Shown piece after piece: positions 54,027 to 62,907 of a DNA stretch of 64,000 bases. Position 1 is the stretch's first letter, and each line of letters opens with the position of its first letter. Origin of the DNA: Collibacillus ludicampi (GTDB lineage Bacteria > Bacillota > Bacilli > Tumebacillales > BOQE01); assembly GCF_023705585.1 (NCBI RefSeq), contig NZ_BOQE01000001.1, positions 464,501-528,500 on the forward strand, in the 5' to 3' direction. The position numbers were made by a program, and so were the translations under genes. The notes beneath the pieces were generated by a model. The model made no database searches. It was not told the origin of the DNA and was given only the letters and a program-made list of their open reading frames with translations.

Positions 54027-54270
54027 TGTTATATGGATTATACTAATGACTTTTGTTTTTTGTCAACGAAAATTTCAAATAACTAGAGTTTTTTAAATTC
54101 AACTACAACATCGATGTTAAATAAATACATGTTCACCTAGAGAGATGTTTTTTGTGAATAATGCCTCCCACATAAACGTCGTCCGCTGTTAGGAATTCTT
54201 TCAAACATTCGCGTTTAGTATGATAAAATACGGTTAATGAATTGAGCCATGATGCATACCAAGATGATAA

Positions 54271-54302
54271 AAAGGATGAACTCCAGTCAAAAGACTAGAG
54301 CT
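54271..54302 (-). terminator. terminator of the acyl-CoA dehydrogenase-VOC operon
   Basis: AACTCCAGTC (54279-54288) pairs with GACTAGAGCT (54293-54302) around AAAA. On the minus strand it is followed by CATCCTTTTTATC. The rest of 53964-54270 shows no gene. Confidence 0.65.
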
Positions 54303-54322
54303 CATAAGCAGAGGAAATCGTT

Positions 54323-54754
54323 TTAGACATAATACTTTAAATATACGGATTCATAATACGGATTACTAGGATCCGGCGTGACGATCTCAATCATGTGACC
54401 ATCCGGATCTTTAAAAAAGAGTTGCCGCAAGCCGCTCGGCGAGTGATCCAGCTCATACCAGGGCAGTCCTTCCTCTTCAATCTTTTTGATAATGTTCTCA
54501 AATTCTTCTATACTTTCCACGTAAAAGGCAAGGTGGGCATCTTGCGCTGAAATATCGGCTCGATCCACATGTTTTGAATCCCTTGCAGTCTTAATCACGT
54601 GAATCATTACGTCACCCAACTTGTACCAAATTCCCTCGAAGCTGAAGTCCGGCCGTGGGATTTGTGTCAATCCCAAGATTCGTCCGTAAAAATCCCTAGC
54701 TTTTTCAATGTCAGCCACCGATACGCTCACATGATCAATTTTTGCCAACTTCAT
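54323..54754 (-). CDS. VOC-superfamily (glyoxalase-like) protein
   Basis: A 143-residue VOC protein: AKIDHVSVSVADIEKARDFYG opens the first module and LFFKDPDGHMIEIVTPDP closes the second, with metal-ligand positions at His (IDHV), the middle His (DAHLAFYV) and Glu (IEIV). Such a set is compatible with a metal-dependent lyase, epimerase or dioxygenase. ATG 54754 follows GGGGAAGAG; it overlaps the end of the acyl-CoA dehydrogenase gene by 20 bases, so the two are co-translated. Confidence 0.8.
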   Translation of the reverse strand: MKLAKIDHVSVSVADIEKARDFYGRILGLTQIPRPDFSFEGIWYKLGDVMIHVIKTARDSKHVDRADISAQDAHLAFYVESIEEFENIIKKIEEEGLPWYELDHSPSGLRQLFFKDPDGHMIEIVTPDPSNPYYESVYLKYYV

Positions 54755-55967
54755 ACTCTCTTCCCCTTTCATCACCATTTTGCTTGGATTTCGGTAACCA
54801 ACCGCCTGAGACTTCAAAACCAAGACTTGCCTTTCCTATGATTTCTAGACATTTGTCATTGTTCGGAGGCATCACCATCCCTGCGCGCGCATCGCGGTGA
54901 ATTCGTTCCAGCGAATATTTTTTCATATAAGCCCGCCCGCCGCAGACGCGAATGGCCATATCGGTGACTTCCAAGGCCATTTCGGTGGCAAAGTATTTTG
55001 CGAGTGTAATCGGAACCACCCGGTCTTCTTCACTGCCATGATCCCTAACGTATGCGGCGTGCATCACTAATTGATTGGCAGCTTCAATTTTCACGGCCAT
55101 TTCGGCAACTCTTTGTTGAATATTCGGATAATGACTGATCGGATGTGGATCCGGTTTAAAGGTGGTATTTTTTGCGTAATGCGTCGTAAAGTCAAAGGCA
55201 GCTTCCGCCAACCCGGTATAGACGGCTGCAAACCCAAAAGCATAGACGTCCGTTACATTTTTTCGAAGCGCATCCCCAGGGGATCCAATCGCGTTTCGTT
55301 CTTCCACAAAACACTCATTAAAATGAACGGTGTTGCTGGCAGTTCCCCGCATCCCCATAGCGTCCCATGTTTCTTCCACAGTGACGCCGGCGCTCTCGCG
55401 AGGAATCATGAGCATAATGGCGCCATCTTCCATCGATTCTGCTCCATCAAGAAAACATAACGTATTATAATAATCGGCAGCGGAACTTAACGATGCAAAG
55501 TATTTCGTACCGGAAACCACATAGCCGCCTGGCACCTTCCGAGCGATTGTACTCGGTTTGAATGCTCCCCTAAGGCTGCTCGAAGGTTCACTCGTGACGG
55601 ACGCAAAAAGTTTTCCATGTGTGAAGACTTCCGAGAAAAACCGTTTCTTTTGCTCGCCACTCGCCATTTCGTTTAAAATGTGAATGACTGAACAATGCAT
55701 GTTAAACGTATTCGCGGTGGCTCCATCGCCTTTTGCGATTTCCTTTAAAACTTGCGCCAACAAAAGCGAATCCGCTCCGAATCCGCCGTATTCCTCGGGA
55801 ATGACCAAACTCAGAATCCCGTATTCCTGCAGGTCTTTGTAATTCTCGTAGGGAAAACAGTTTTCCTTGTCGTACTTGCCGGCGCGGGATGCAAAGTTGT
55901 CGATCGCCAAACGTTTGATAATACTGATAATTTCCTGGGAACTTCTTTTTTGAAGCTTTACTGCCAT
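54735..55967 (-). CDS. acyl-CoA dehydrogenase
   Basis: A 410-residue FAD flavoprotein that introduces a 2,3 double bond in an acyl-CoA. Seen: GGFGADSLLLAQVLKEIAKGDG near the start, SEPSSSLRGAF and YVVSGTKYFASLSSAADYYN divided over the FAD-binding loop, and the C-terminal RVCGGRAYMKKYSLERIHRDARAGM helix. The frame opens at 55991, but ATG 55967 after AGGAGGGTTC is the start. A sigma-54 promoter with an enhancer site lies upstream. Substrate unknown; with the neighbouring symporter, an organic acid is plausible. Confidence 0.87.
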   Translation of the reverse strand: MAVKLQKRSSQEIISIIKRLAIDNFASRAGKYDKENCFPYENYKDLQEYGILSLVIPEEYGGFGADSLLLAQVLKEIAKGDGATANTFNMHCSVIHILNEMASGEQKKRFFSEVFTHGKLFASVTSEPSSSLRGAFKPSTIARKVPGGYVVSGTKYFASLSSAADYYNTLCFLDGAESMEDGAIMLMIPRESAGVTVEETWDAMGMRGTASNTVHFNECFVEERNAIGSPGDALRKNVTDVYAFGFAAVYTGLAEAAFDFTTHYAKNTTFKPDPHPISHYPNIQQRVAEMAVKIEAANQLVMHAAYVRDHGSEEDRVVPITLAKYFATEMALEVTDMAIRVCGGRAYMKKYSLERIHRDARAGMVMPPNNDKCLEIIGKASLGFEVSGGWLPKSKQNGDERGREYEVGKN

Positions 55968-56054
55968 GTTGAACCCTCCTGTGTTGATCAATCTTGTTGC
56001 ACTCAGATAAAAGCGGGTATTCGCCTTTACAAAGTGGTTTGTTATCGATCAAAA

Positions 56055-56069
56055 GCAATATTCATGCCA
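56055..56069 (-). promoter_or_regulatory. sigma-54 promoter of the acyl-CoA dehydrogenase operon
   Basis: Minus strand TTGGCATGAATATTGCTT: -24 TGGCAT (56064-56069) and -12 TTGC (56055-56058) with a five-base spacer. One mismatch to TGGCAC. The start should be near 56043, about 75 bases before the gene. Confidence 0.8.
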
Positions 56070-56119
56070 AGGCTAACAACCCAAAGCGTAAGAAATGTAG
56101 AGCTATTCTCCTCTTTTAT

Positions 56120-56137
56120 TGGTGAAATTTATCACCA
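56120..56137. promoter_or_regulatory. enhancer site for the second sigma-54 regulator
   Basis: TGGTGA-N6-TCACCA, an 18-bp perfect inverted repeat, 51 bases upstream of the -24 box. A weaker repeat of the motif (TGGTGC-N6-ACACCT) lies at 56151-56168. A related site stands before the symporter promoter at 57777-57794. Confidence 0.65.
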
Positions 56138-56156
56138 CCCAAACTCGTATTGGTGC

Positions 56157-56201
56157 AAAAAAACACCTCTTTTAAAAACCTTGAGTTTTCAAAAGAGGTG
56201 T
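56157..56201 (-). terminator. terminator of the second sigma-54 regulator
   Basis: ACACCTCTTTT (56163-56173) and AAAAGAGGTGT (56191-56201) form an 11-bp stem; seven T follow on the minus strand (56157-56163). Confidence 0.8.
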
Positions 56202-56203
56202 CA

Positions 56204-57634
56204 CTATTTTCGGAAAAACCGTTTTCCTAGAATGGACTTATAATCGATTTCAAGGTGCCGAATTTTTCTGACCAGTGTAGAATGATCGACTTTTAAAAGC
56301 TGTGACGCTTGACGAATCGACCGGCATTTCTCTAGCGTCTTGATAATTAACTGTTTCTCATAGTGTTTTACCGCAGTGGTCAGCGACGGTGTTTCCCACA
56401 GTGAATCCGGAGAAGCGGGACTCATACGCAAGAATTCGGGGAGATCTTCTAAGGTGATCTCTTTTTTGGTGGTGATAACCACTAATCGTTCAATCATATT
56501 CTTTAGTTCCCGTACGTTCCCCGGCCAGTGATAATTCATAAACTTATCGAAAACCACCGGGCTCATTTCAACCTCCCGGTTATAAATTCTTCCGAATTCG
56601 TTTAGAAATTGAGAAATCAACAGCGGAATGTCCTCTTTTCGTTCCCGGAGAGGAGGAATGGTAAAAGGAACAACATGTAACCGGTAATAGAGATCTTCGC
56701 GGAACAATCCTTCGGCAACCATCTTCTCCAAAGAACGATTGGTGGCGGCAATTACCCGGACGTCGACGTGGATCGTTTGTCTTGCCCCGATTCTCTGGAT
56801 TTCTTTTTCTTGCAACACGCGGAGCAGCTTGGCCTGCATATTTAAAGGGAGTTCCCCGATTTCATCCAAAAATATTGTTCCTTTGTCCGCCGCTTCAAAC
56901 AGCCCCGCCTTCGAGCTTTGCGCTCCAGTAAAAGCGCCTTTTTCATATCCGAATAGTTCTGACTCAATTAAGTTTTCCGGTAAGACGGAGCAGTTCACTT
57001 TTATATAAGGTTGTGAACTGCGGGGACTCATGCGGTGAATCCAATTAGCCAAGACTTCCTTTCCCACTCCGGATTCGCCCAGAATCAGTACGGTGGAATG
57101 GGTGGAAGCCACACGTTTTGCAGTTTCAAAGAGATGGACCATTGCTTGGCTCCTCGTAACCGGCGCGTTATCCAGCGTCTGAAGCTGCTCCTGTAGCTTC
57201 TTGATTTCCATCTCATAGTGATTGATTAACTCGCTCTTTTTTTCTATCTCTTTTTGAAGCTCGGTAAGCTGAGTGATATCTCGCACATTGCAGACAACGC
57301 GGGACAGCTTATGGTTCTCATCAAAAACGGGAACACCGGTTACCAGCAATTGCTTGCCGCCCATTTTATTGATGATCGTCACTGGTTTCTGGGTCTCTAT
57401 AACACCTGGAATCGCCGAGTGCGATAACACACCTGCTTCAATTAATTCCTGCGCACTCCTTCCAAGCACATTTTTTGCTTTAACACCAGAAAGTCGTTCG
57501 TACGCCTCGTTGACCAATATTGTTTTTCCTTCGCCGTCAGCCACCCAAATCCCGTCAAAGCAAGAATTAAAGATTTCTTCCCATTCATGTTCCTTCAATT
57601 GAAAAGAATGCTCTCTCACTTCTGCATCATTCAT
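56204..57634 (-). CDS. sigma-54-dependent activator (PAS-AAA-Fis)
   Basis: A regulator of about 476 residues. A PAS domain (about 10-120, FDGIWVADGEGKTILVNEAY) is followed by a coiled linker, the AAA+ domain with Walker A GESGVGKE, sigma-54 loop GAFTGA (in YEKGAFTGAQ) and Walker B FLDEIGELP, and a C-terminal Fis-type helix-turn-helix (RQASQLLKVDHSTLVRKI). ATG 57634 lies seven bases after AAGGG; upstream in-frame ATGs to 57676 are less well placed. Enhancer sites upstream of both flanking sigma-54 promoters suggest it activates the acyl-CoA dehydrogenase and symporter operons. Confidence 0.9.
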   Translation of the reverse strand: MNDAEVREHSFQLKEHEWEEIFNSCFDGIWVADGEGKTILVNEAYERLSGVKAKNVLGRSAQELIEAGVLSHSAIPGVIETQKPVTIINKMGGKQLLVTGVPVFDENHKLSRVVCNVRDITQLTELQKEIEKKSELINHYEMEIKKLQEQLQTLDNAPVTRSQAMVHLFETAKRVASTHSTVLILGESGVGKEVLANWIHRMSPRSSQPYIKVNCSVLPENLIESELFGYEKGAFTGAQSSKAGLFEAADKGTIFLDEIGELPLNMQAKLLRVLQEKEIQRIGARQTIHVDVRVIAATNRSLEKMVAEGLFREDLYYRLHVVPFTIPPLRERKEDIPLLISQFLNEFGRIYNREVEMSPVVFDKFMNYHWPGNVRELKNMIERLVVITTKKEITLEDLPEFLRMSPASPDSLWETPSLTTAVKHYEKQLIIKTLEKCRSIRQASQLLKVDHSTLVRKIRHLEIDYKSILGKRFFRK

Positions 57635-57776
57635 CCCCATTCCCTTACTTTCAGCCATAACGTATAGCACAATCATGAGTGTGCCGAAAATCTAGTGTCT
57701 GATGTGCGAAATAGAACGCCAAGATACGATGCTTGCTATTTCTTCGATGATTTTATTGATTCAAATATACACCAAA

Positions 57777-57794
57777 TGGTTTGAAAATGCACCA
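57777..57794. promoter_or_regulatory. enhancer site upstream of the symporter promoter
   Basis: TGGTTT-N6-GCACCA, same outer half-sites (TGGT/ACCA) and spacing as 56120-56137, 84 bases before the -24 box. A further ACCAAATGGT palindrome overlaps it (57771-57780). Confidence 0.5.
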
Positions 57795-57878
57795 TTATTC
57801 GAAAAAGTAAGTTTATCAATCATCAAGAAAAACGGGCGAATAAGCTTATGGTTGGCACTGCTCACAATTTTTTAACGT

Positions 57879-57893
57879 TGGTACGGTTCTTGC
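57879..57893 (+). promoter_or_regulatory. sigma-54 promoter of the DUF485-symporter operon
   Basis: TTGGTACGGTTCTTGCTT: -24 TGGTAC (57879-57884) and -12 TTGC (57890-57893), spacer five. One mismatch in the -24 box. The start should be near 57905, leaving a 125-base leader. No other feature was seen in 57635-58029. Confidence 0.8.
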
Positions 57894-58029
57894 TTGAATT
57901 ATGTAAGTAAAAACTATCCAAGCAACTGACGGGAGCACCTTCTAATGTGTTGGAAGGAGGAGCATTGAATTAAATATTGAAAGCGCTTACTGTCTTACAA
58001 ATTAAAAATCACCAGAGGAGGAATTAGAA

Positions 58030-58422
58030 ATGTCAGATGTCCAAATCGCAGCACCGGAAGGAAACTTGAAGTACAATTCAGACTTCATCAAAAACGATTC
58101 CGGAAAAAATGAAGCTAAATGGAGCCAAATCGCGTCATCACCCGAGTTTCAGTCCTTGCTTGCCAGAAAGAAAAGATTTATTATTCCGGGAATTTTGTTC
58201 TTTATGGTGTTTTATTTTCTGCTACCTTTTTCGACTTCCTTTTACACGTTTCTAAACAAGCCAGCCATGGGTTCATTAAGTTGGGCTTTTGTCTATGGAC
58301 TCGCGCAGTTCATAATGGTATGGTTCATGGCCCTGCTTTATATGAAAAAGGCGAACCGATTTGATCAGGATTCGAAAAGAATTCGCGAAATTTACAAAAA
58401 AATGGAGGAGTCATCCCGATGA
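58030..58422 (+). CDS. DUF485 membrane protein
   Basis: A 130-residue protein with two hydrophobic segments (about 52-72 and 88-108), the DUF485 pattern FQSLLARKKRFIIPGILFF split before helix 1. DUF485 proteins are co-encoded with SSS-family acetate/organic acid symporters (as YjcH with ActP) and are thought to be accessory subunits. Ribosome site AGAGGAGG precedes ATG 58030. The stop overlaps the symporter ATG by four bases. Confidence 0.9.
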   Translation: MSDVQIAAPEGNLKYNSDFIKNDSGKNEAKWSQIASSPEFQSLLARKKRFIIPGILFFMVFYFLLPFSTSFYTFLNKPAMGSLSWAFVYGLAQFIMVWFMALLYMKKANRFDQDSKRIREIYKKMEESSR

Positions 58423-59936
58423 ACGCGATTGCTTTGTTATTTTTTGTACTCGTCCTTGCAATGACTTTCGTTATCACTTGGTGGGCTTCCAGAAGAAACA
58501 AAAGCATCAGTCAATTTTACACGGCGGGAGGAGGAATTACCGCGGGGCAGAACGGCTGGGCAATAGCAGGCGATTATCTGAGTGGGGCGTCCCTGCTTGG
58601 GATCGTGGGAGCCATCTCCTTGAACGGGTTTTCGGGCTTTTACTATTCAATCGGTTTTTTGGTCGCCTATTTGGTTGTTTTGTATATCGTGGCAGAACCA
58701 TTGCGCAATTTGGGTAAATTTACATTGGCCGATGCTCTGACATCCCGTTTTAATGTCCAATCAGTCAGAGCCGCCGCCGCACTCAATACAATTGTGATTT
58801 CCACATTTTATCTGATCACACAGATAGTAGGTGCCGGTACGATCATTAAATTGCTTCTAGGCTGGGATTTCACAACTTCGGTGATTGTAATCGGCATCCT
58901 TATGACAGTTTACGTGACCTTTGGCGGAATGTTGGCCACAACATGGGTACAGGTGATAAAAGCGGTTTTGCTTGTATTTGGCTCGCTGGTTTTGACTCTC
59001 ATGGTTTTATACCGGTTTCATTTCAATCCGATGTTATTCTTTGATACCGTAAAAGAAAAACTGGGGAACCAACTATTGCTTCCCCCTCCGCCGTCGACGC
59101 TGGTTGCCGGCCTTGACACTCTCTCGTTTAACCTGGCTCTTGTCCTTGGAACTGCCGGTCTACCTCACATTCTCATTCGTTTTTTTACAGTGCCTGATGC
59201 ACCAGCCGCGCGTAAATCAGTTGTATATGCCACGTTTATTATCGGTTCTTTCTACTTGATGACTCCTATATTGGGTTATGGCGCCGCTCTTTTGGTGGGA
59301 AAAGAAGCGATCGTACAAGCGAACGCGGCTGGAAATCTAGCTGCCCCTTTGCTAGGGAGATTCCTTGGCGGAGATATTTTTATGGCGTTCATTCTAGTGA
59401 TAGCTTTTATCTCCATATTAGCTGTCATAGCCGGTCTCGTAATTGCGGCCACTTCCGCTTTTGCGCATGATTTTTACTCGCATGTTTTTCGCAAAGGGAT
59501 GATCTCTGAAAAAGAACAGATTCGTGTAGCCCGTTACGCTTCGGTCGTCATGTCTTTATTGGCCATATTGTTGGCGTCGGGTCTACAAAAAGTGAACATC
59601 GCCTATCTGGTGAGTCTGACGTTTAGTGTGGCAGCTTCCGCAAACCTGCCTGTAATTATGCTGACCCTGTTCTGGAGGAACTTCAATACCCGGGGCGCTG
59701 TTTGGGGAATGGTCGGAGGGCTTGTATCCACGATTGGCTTACTTCTAATCAGCCCGAATGTTATGGGCAAAAGCTCAGCCATCTTCCCATTATCGAACAC
59801 AGCGTTGGTCTCGGTACCGCTGGGGTTCTTGTTCGCCTATCTGGGAACTAAACTCTCGGCACAAAAAGAGGACGGCAACTTTGAGGAAATTCTTGTCCGC
59901 GCAAATACGGGCATCAACGCATCCGAAGCCCGTTAG
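58419..59936 (+). CDS. sodium:solute symporter, ActP-type
   Basis: A 505-residue SSS transporter with about 13 helices. Motifs: WWASRRNKSISQFYTAGGGITAGQNGWAIAGDYLSGAS split over the first loop and helix 2, and GTAGLPHILIRFFTVPDAPAARKS in the central region. These place it with acetate/monocarboxylate (ActP) symporters. It likely imports an organic acid used by the acyl-CoA dehydrogenase operon, since both are under sigma-54 promoters with a shared enhancer motif. The start overlaps DUF485 (ATGA). Confidence 0.92.
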   Translation: MNAIALLFFVLVLAMTFVITWWASRRNKSISQFYTAGGGITAGQNGWAIAGDYLSGASLLGIVGAISLNGFSGFYYSIGFLVAYLVVLYIVAEPLRNLGKFTLADALTSRFNVQSVRAAAALNTIVISTFYLITQIVGAGTIIKLLLGWDFTTSVIVIGILMTVYVTFGGMLATTWVQVIKAVLLVFGSLVLTLMVLYRFHFNPMLFFDTVKEKLGNQLLLPPPPSTLVAGLDTLSFNLALVLGTAGLPHILIRFFTVPDAPAARKSVVYATFIIGSFYLMTPILGYGAALLVGKEAIVQANAAGNLAAPLLGRFLGGDIFMAFILVIAFISILAVIAGLVIAATSAFAHDFYSHVFRKGMISEKEQIRVARYASVVMSLLAILLASGLQKVNIAYLVSLTFSVAASANLPVIMLTLFWRNFNTRGAVWGMVGGLVSTIGLLLISPNVMGKSSAIFPLSNTALVSVPLGFLFAYLGTKLSAQKEDGNFEEILVRANTGINASEAR

Positions 59937-59943
59937 TTTATCA

Positions 59944-59969
59944 GGGCGCTCCACGTGGGGCGTCTTTTT
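59944..59969 (+). terminator. terminator of the symporter operon
   Basis: GGCGCTCC and GGGGCGTC pair around ACGT, followed by five T, eight bases past the symporter stop. Confidence 0.7.
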
Positions 59970-60088
59970 GTTTGCAAGCACTAGTTTTCAAGATTGAGCT
60001 TTTATTTTAGTATTCGGGATAAGAAGGTTATCATAATTTCATCGAATATTCATTTTCGATGGGTATGATAGAGATGTCATGTTTCAAA

Positions 60089-60118
60089 AGGTTGGCGCCA
60101 AGGTCAACCTAGTTTTTC
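60089..60118 (+). terminator. hairpin with T run before the SGNH gene
   Basis: AGGTTG (60089-60094) pairs with CAACCT (60105-60110), followed by AGTTTTT. Weak terminator or leader hairpin, 50 bases before ATG 60168. Confidence 0.35.
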
Positions 60119-60167
60119 TAAGAAATAAATCATTAATAGAGAAAAAACACAACATAAGAGGTGGAGT

Positions 60168-60932
60168 ATGCGCGGGATTCGTATCTTTTCAATAGGATCA
60201 CTTCTCGTTTCTCTCGTATGTATAATTGGTTTCATATGGGCGTATCTCGATCAAAAGATGCCTCATACGGCTGTTACCACTGCCCAGATTCCGCAGACAG
60301 CGACCGAAAAGAACGAAATGAAGGTTGTTGCCCTTGGTGACTCATTGACACGGGGTTATGGTGATGCGAGTGGAAAAGGATATGTCGGAGATGTTATCGA
60401 TCAACTTCGAACGCATTCGCATTCATCGATCAGCCTGAGCAATCTGGCGATCAACGGCCAAACTTCTCGACAGCTTCTCCAACAATTGGGACAAAAGGAA
60501 GTCCTTCGACAAATTCAACAAGCCGATGTGATTTTGATGACGATTGGCGGGAATGACCTGAATCAACAAGGTCGAACCATAAACGATTTGAATTCGTCTC
60601 ACATTCAAGAAATTCTTTCTTCTTACAAAGACAATCTATCACACATTTTGCAACAGATTCGGTCGGTCAATCCTCATGCTACCCTCTATTTTGTCGGTTT
60701 GTATAACCCGTACATGGACGTAACGGACGCGAATTCGATTTCACAAATCGTGCGTCAATGGAATCATGAAACGGCCGATTTGATCGCCGGTTACTCGAAT
60801 ACGGTTTTTGTTCCTACATTCGATCTGTTCCAGTTACATGAAGATCAGTATTTATACGTGGATCATTTTCATCCGAATACCAAGGGATATCAACGCATAG
60901 CGGATCGTATTACACCCTTGTTGATTCCATAA
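60168..60932 (+). CDS. SGNH/GDSL-type lipase or esterase, YpmR-like
   Basis: A 254-residue protein with an N-terminal membrane anchor (about 7-28) and an SGNH hydrolase domain: block I VVALGDSLTRGYGD (catalytic Ser), block II NLAINGQTS, block III IGGNDL and block V DHFHPNTKGY (Asp-His pair). It acts on an ester outside the membrane; the target may be a lipid or cell-wall acyl group. Ribosome site GAGGTGG precedes ATG. It is followed by the ABC-2 genes 16 bases on, so likely an operon. Confidence 0.87.
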   Translation: MRGIRIFSIGSLLVSLVCIIGFIWAYLDQKMPHTAVTTAQIPQTATEKNEMKVVALGDSLTRGYGDASGKGYVGDVIDQLRTHSHSSISLSNLAINGQTSRQLLQQLGQKEVLRQIQQADVILMTIGGNDLNQQGRTINDLNSSHIQEILSSYKDNLSHILQQIRSVNPHATLYFVGLYNPYMDVTDANSISQIVRQWNHETADLIAGYSNTVFVPTFDLFQLHEDQYLYVDHFHPNTKGYQRIADRITPLLIP

Positions 60933-60948
60933 GTGAGGAGGGATATCA

Positions 60949-61854
60949 TTGGAAATCACGATGGCCGTGAAAGGTCTCAAGAAAATCATCGGACGTAAAG
61001 AAATTATTAAAGGCATCGACTTCGAAGTGAGAAAAGGTGAAGTGTTTGGATTTTTAGGCCCTAATGGAGCGGGAAAAACCACGACCATTCGGATGCTAGT
61101 GGGATTGATCCGGCCGTCTGCGGGGGAAGTAGAGATTTGTGGATATAATCTGTCTACTCATTTTCCTGAAGCCATGCGGCATTTAGGGTGTATTGTGGAA
61201 AATCCTGAGCTCTATCCGTATTTGACCGGTTGGGAAAATTTACAGTTGTTTGCTCGCATGGTTCCAGGGATCACAGAATCTCGTCTGACGGAAGTAGCGG
61301 AATTGGTCGGACTCGACAAACGGATTCACGATAAGGTTAAAACGTATTCTCTCGGAATGCGTCAACGATTAGGGATTGCACAAGCCCTGTTAGGAAAACC
61401 GAAAATCCTGATTCTCGATGAGCCTACCAATGGACTGGATCCGGCAGGGATTCGCGAAATGCGAGAATTCATTCGATTTTTAGCGGGAGAGGGGTTGAGT
61501 GTGTTTGTCTCGAGTCATTTATTGAGTGAGATCCAGCTCATGTGCGATCGCGTGGCGATTATCTCGAAAGGAACGATAAAACGCGTGGATACCGTGGAGA
61601 ATCTGTTGGCTGAAAGGGAACGGCTCGTATGGCGAGTCCACCCATTGGAGAAGGCACGTGAGGTGTTAAGCGAATTTACAGAGGTGCACCTCGGGGAAGA
61701 TCAAACATTATGGACGCCTTATTTGGCGGATCAAGTCACACGATGGAACAAAAAGCTGAACAGTGAAAATGTCGATATTTTCGAGATGAGACGGCAGTCT
61801 CCAACGCTTGAAGATCTGTATTTGGAGCTGACAGGAGGTGAAACGATTGATTAA
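60949..61854 (+). CDS. ABC-2 type transporter ATP-binding protein
   Basis: A 301-residue ABC ATPase. Walker A GPNGAGKTT, signature YSLGMRQRLGIAQAL, Walker B LILDEPTNGLDPAG and switch His in SSHLLSE are all clear. Such proteins drive multidrug, antibiotic or lipid export together with a permease. Start TTG 60949 lies eight bases after GAGGAGG; ATG 60961 is an alternative without such spacing. The stop overlaps the permease start. Confidence 0.92.
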   Translation: MEITMAVKGLKKIIGRKEIIKGIDFEVRKGEVFGFLGPNGAGKTTTIRMLVGLIRPSAGEVEICGYNLSTHFPEAMRHLGCIVENPELYPYLTGWENLQLFARMVPGITESRLTEVAELVGLDKRIHDKVKTYSLGMRQRLGIAQALLGKPKILILDEPTNGLDPAGIREMREFIRFLAGEGLSVFVSSHLLSEIQLMCDRVAIISKGTIKRVDTVENLLAERERLVWRVHPLEKAREVLSEFTEVHLGEDQTLWTPYLADQVTRWNKKLNSENVDIFEMRRQSPTLEDLYLELTGGETID

Positions 61855-62827
61855 CTTAATTGAAAACGAAATGTTAAAGCTGGTTCGCAAGAAACGATTT
61901 TTGGTTGTCACGCTGGTCGTTCTCGTCATTATCTCGATATTCACGTACGCGCAATATCGAACGACCCAAACGGCGATCCAAAGATCGGGAACGACCGATT
62001 GGCGAACGATTCTACAACAGCAAATAGTCGATGCCCAAAATCGCATGTCGAATTCAAGGAGTTCGAATGATATGCGTCAGGCGTTGAAAATCCGTATAGC
62101 CCAGGAGCAGTACTATTTGGATCATAATATCAATCCGAATGCGCCGGGTGCACCAACCTTCATGCGAACCTTTGGCGGACAATCTGTATCCTTGCTTCTT
62201 CCCCTTCTCATTATGGTAGCCACATCCGATATTGTCTCTTCAGAGTACAGTGGAGGCACGATCAAAATGTTGTTAACTCGCCCGGTTCGAAGGTGGAAAA
62301 TTCTATTAAGCAAGTATATCGCCATGATTCTTTCTGTGTCGGCGATCGTCTTTCTTGTAGTTGCTGCCTCCTATCTGATTCCTGGGTTTATTTTTGGTTA
62401 TGACGGGTGGACCATGCCGGTATTAAGCGGTTTTTCCGTATCTTCGGGAGACCTCAATACGTCGAATGTTCATCTCATGCCGCAGTGGCAATATCTGATC
62501 ATGGAATATGGATTGGTCTGGTTTGTCTGTGTGGTCGTAGGAACCTTATCCTTTATGGTTTCGGTTTTGATTCGCAGTACGGCCGCAGGTATGGGCGTGA
62601 TGTTGGCTTCGCTTATCAGTGGGGCTGTATTGAGCAACATGGTCTCCAGTTGGGAATCCGCGAAATATTTGTTTATGATCAATTTGTCCCTACCCAACTA
62701 TTTAAGTGGATCGGCTCCGCCCGTCGATGGCATGACACTGGGCTTTTCCATCGCCGTATTGGCGGTTTGGGGATTCGCTGGGATCCTGGTTTCTTTTTGG
62801 GTTTTCCTAAGACGAGATGTTTATTAA
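61847..62827 (+). CDS. ABC-2 type transporter permease
   Basis: A permease of about 326 residues: an N-terminal hydrophobic segment (about 17-35), an extracellular domain (about 36-105) and five further segments, the ABC-2 plan. SEYSGGTIKMLLTRPVRRWKILLSKY is the ABC-2 coupling motif region, split over two helices. TTG 61847, eight bases after GGAGG, is preferred over GTG 61838, which overlaps the ribosome site. Partner of the ATPase. Substrate unknown. Confidence 0.87.
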   Translation: MINLIENEMLKLVRKKRFLVVTLVVLVIISIFTYAQYRTTQTAIQRSGTTDWRTILQQQIVDAQNRMSNSRSSNDMRQALKIRIAQEQYYLDHNINPNAPGAPTFMRTFGGQSVSLLLPLLIMVATSDIVSSEYSGGTIKMLLTRPVRRWKILLSKYIAMILSVSAIVFLVVAASYLIPGFIFGYDGWTMPVLSGFSVSSGDLNTSNVHLMPQWQYLIMEYGLVWFVCVVVGTLSFMVSVLIRSTAAGMGVMLASLISGAVLSNMVSSWESAKYLFMINLSLPNYLSGSAPPVDGMTLGFSIAVLAVWGFAGILVSFWVFLRRDVY

Positions 62828-62851
62828 AAAAGCTGTCGGCGAACCGACAGC
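62826..62851 (+). terminator. terminator of the SGNH-ABC operon
   Basis: AAAAGCTGTCGG-CGAA-CCGACAGCTTTT, a perfect 12-bp stem with a T run, directly after the permease stop. It could serve both strands, as the leftward adaptor genes also end near here. Confidence 0.85.
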
Positions 62852-62907
62852 TTTTAGTTTATGATTCCGGCATTGGGCGTAGTCTAAAGGAGATGTTTGC
62901 CGTGCAT

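Noticed and set aside
57854-57871. TTGGCACTGCTCACAA as a second sigma-54 promoter
   Set aside because: The -24 box fits but the -12 position reads ACAA rather than TTGC; the site at 57879-57893 is the better match.
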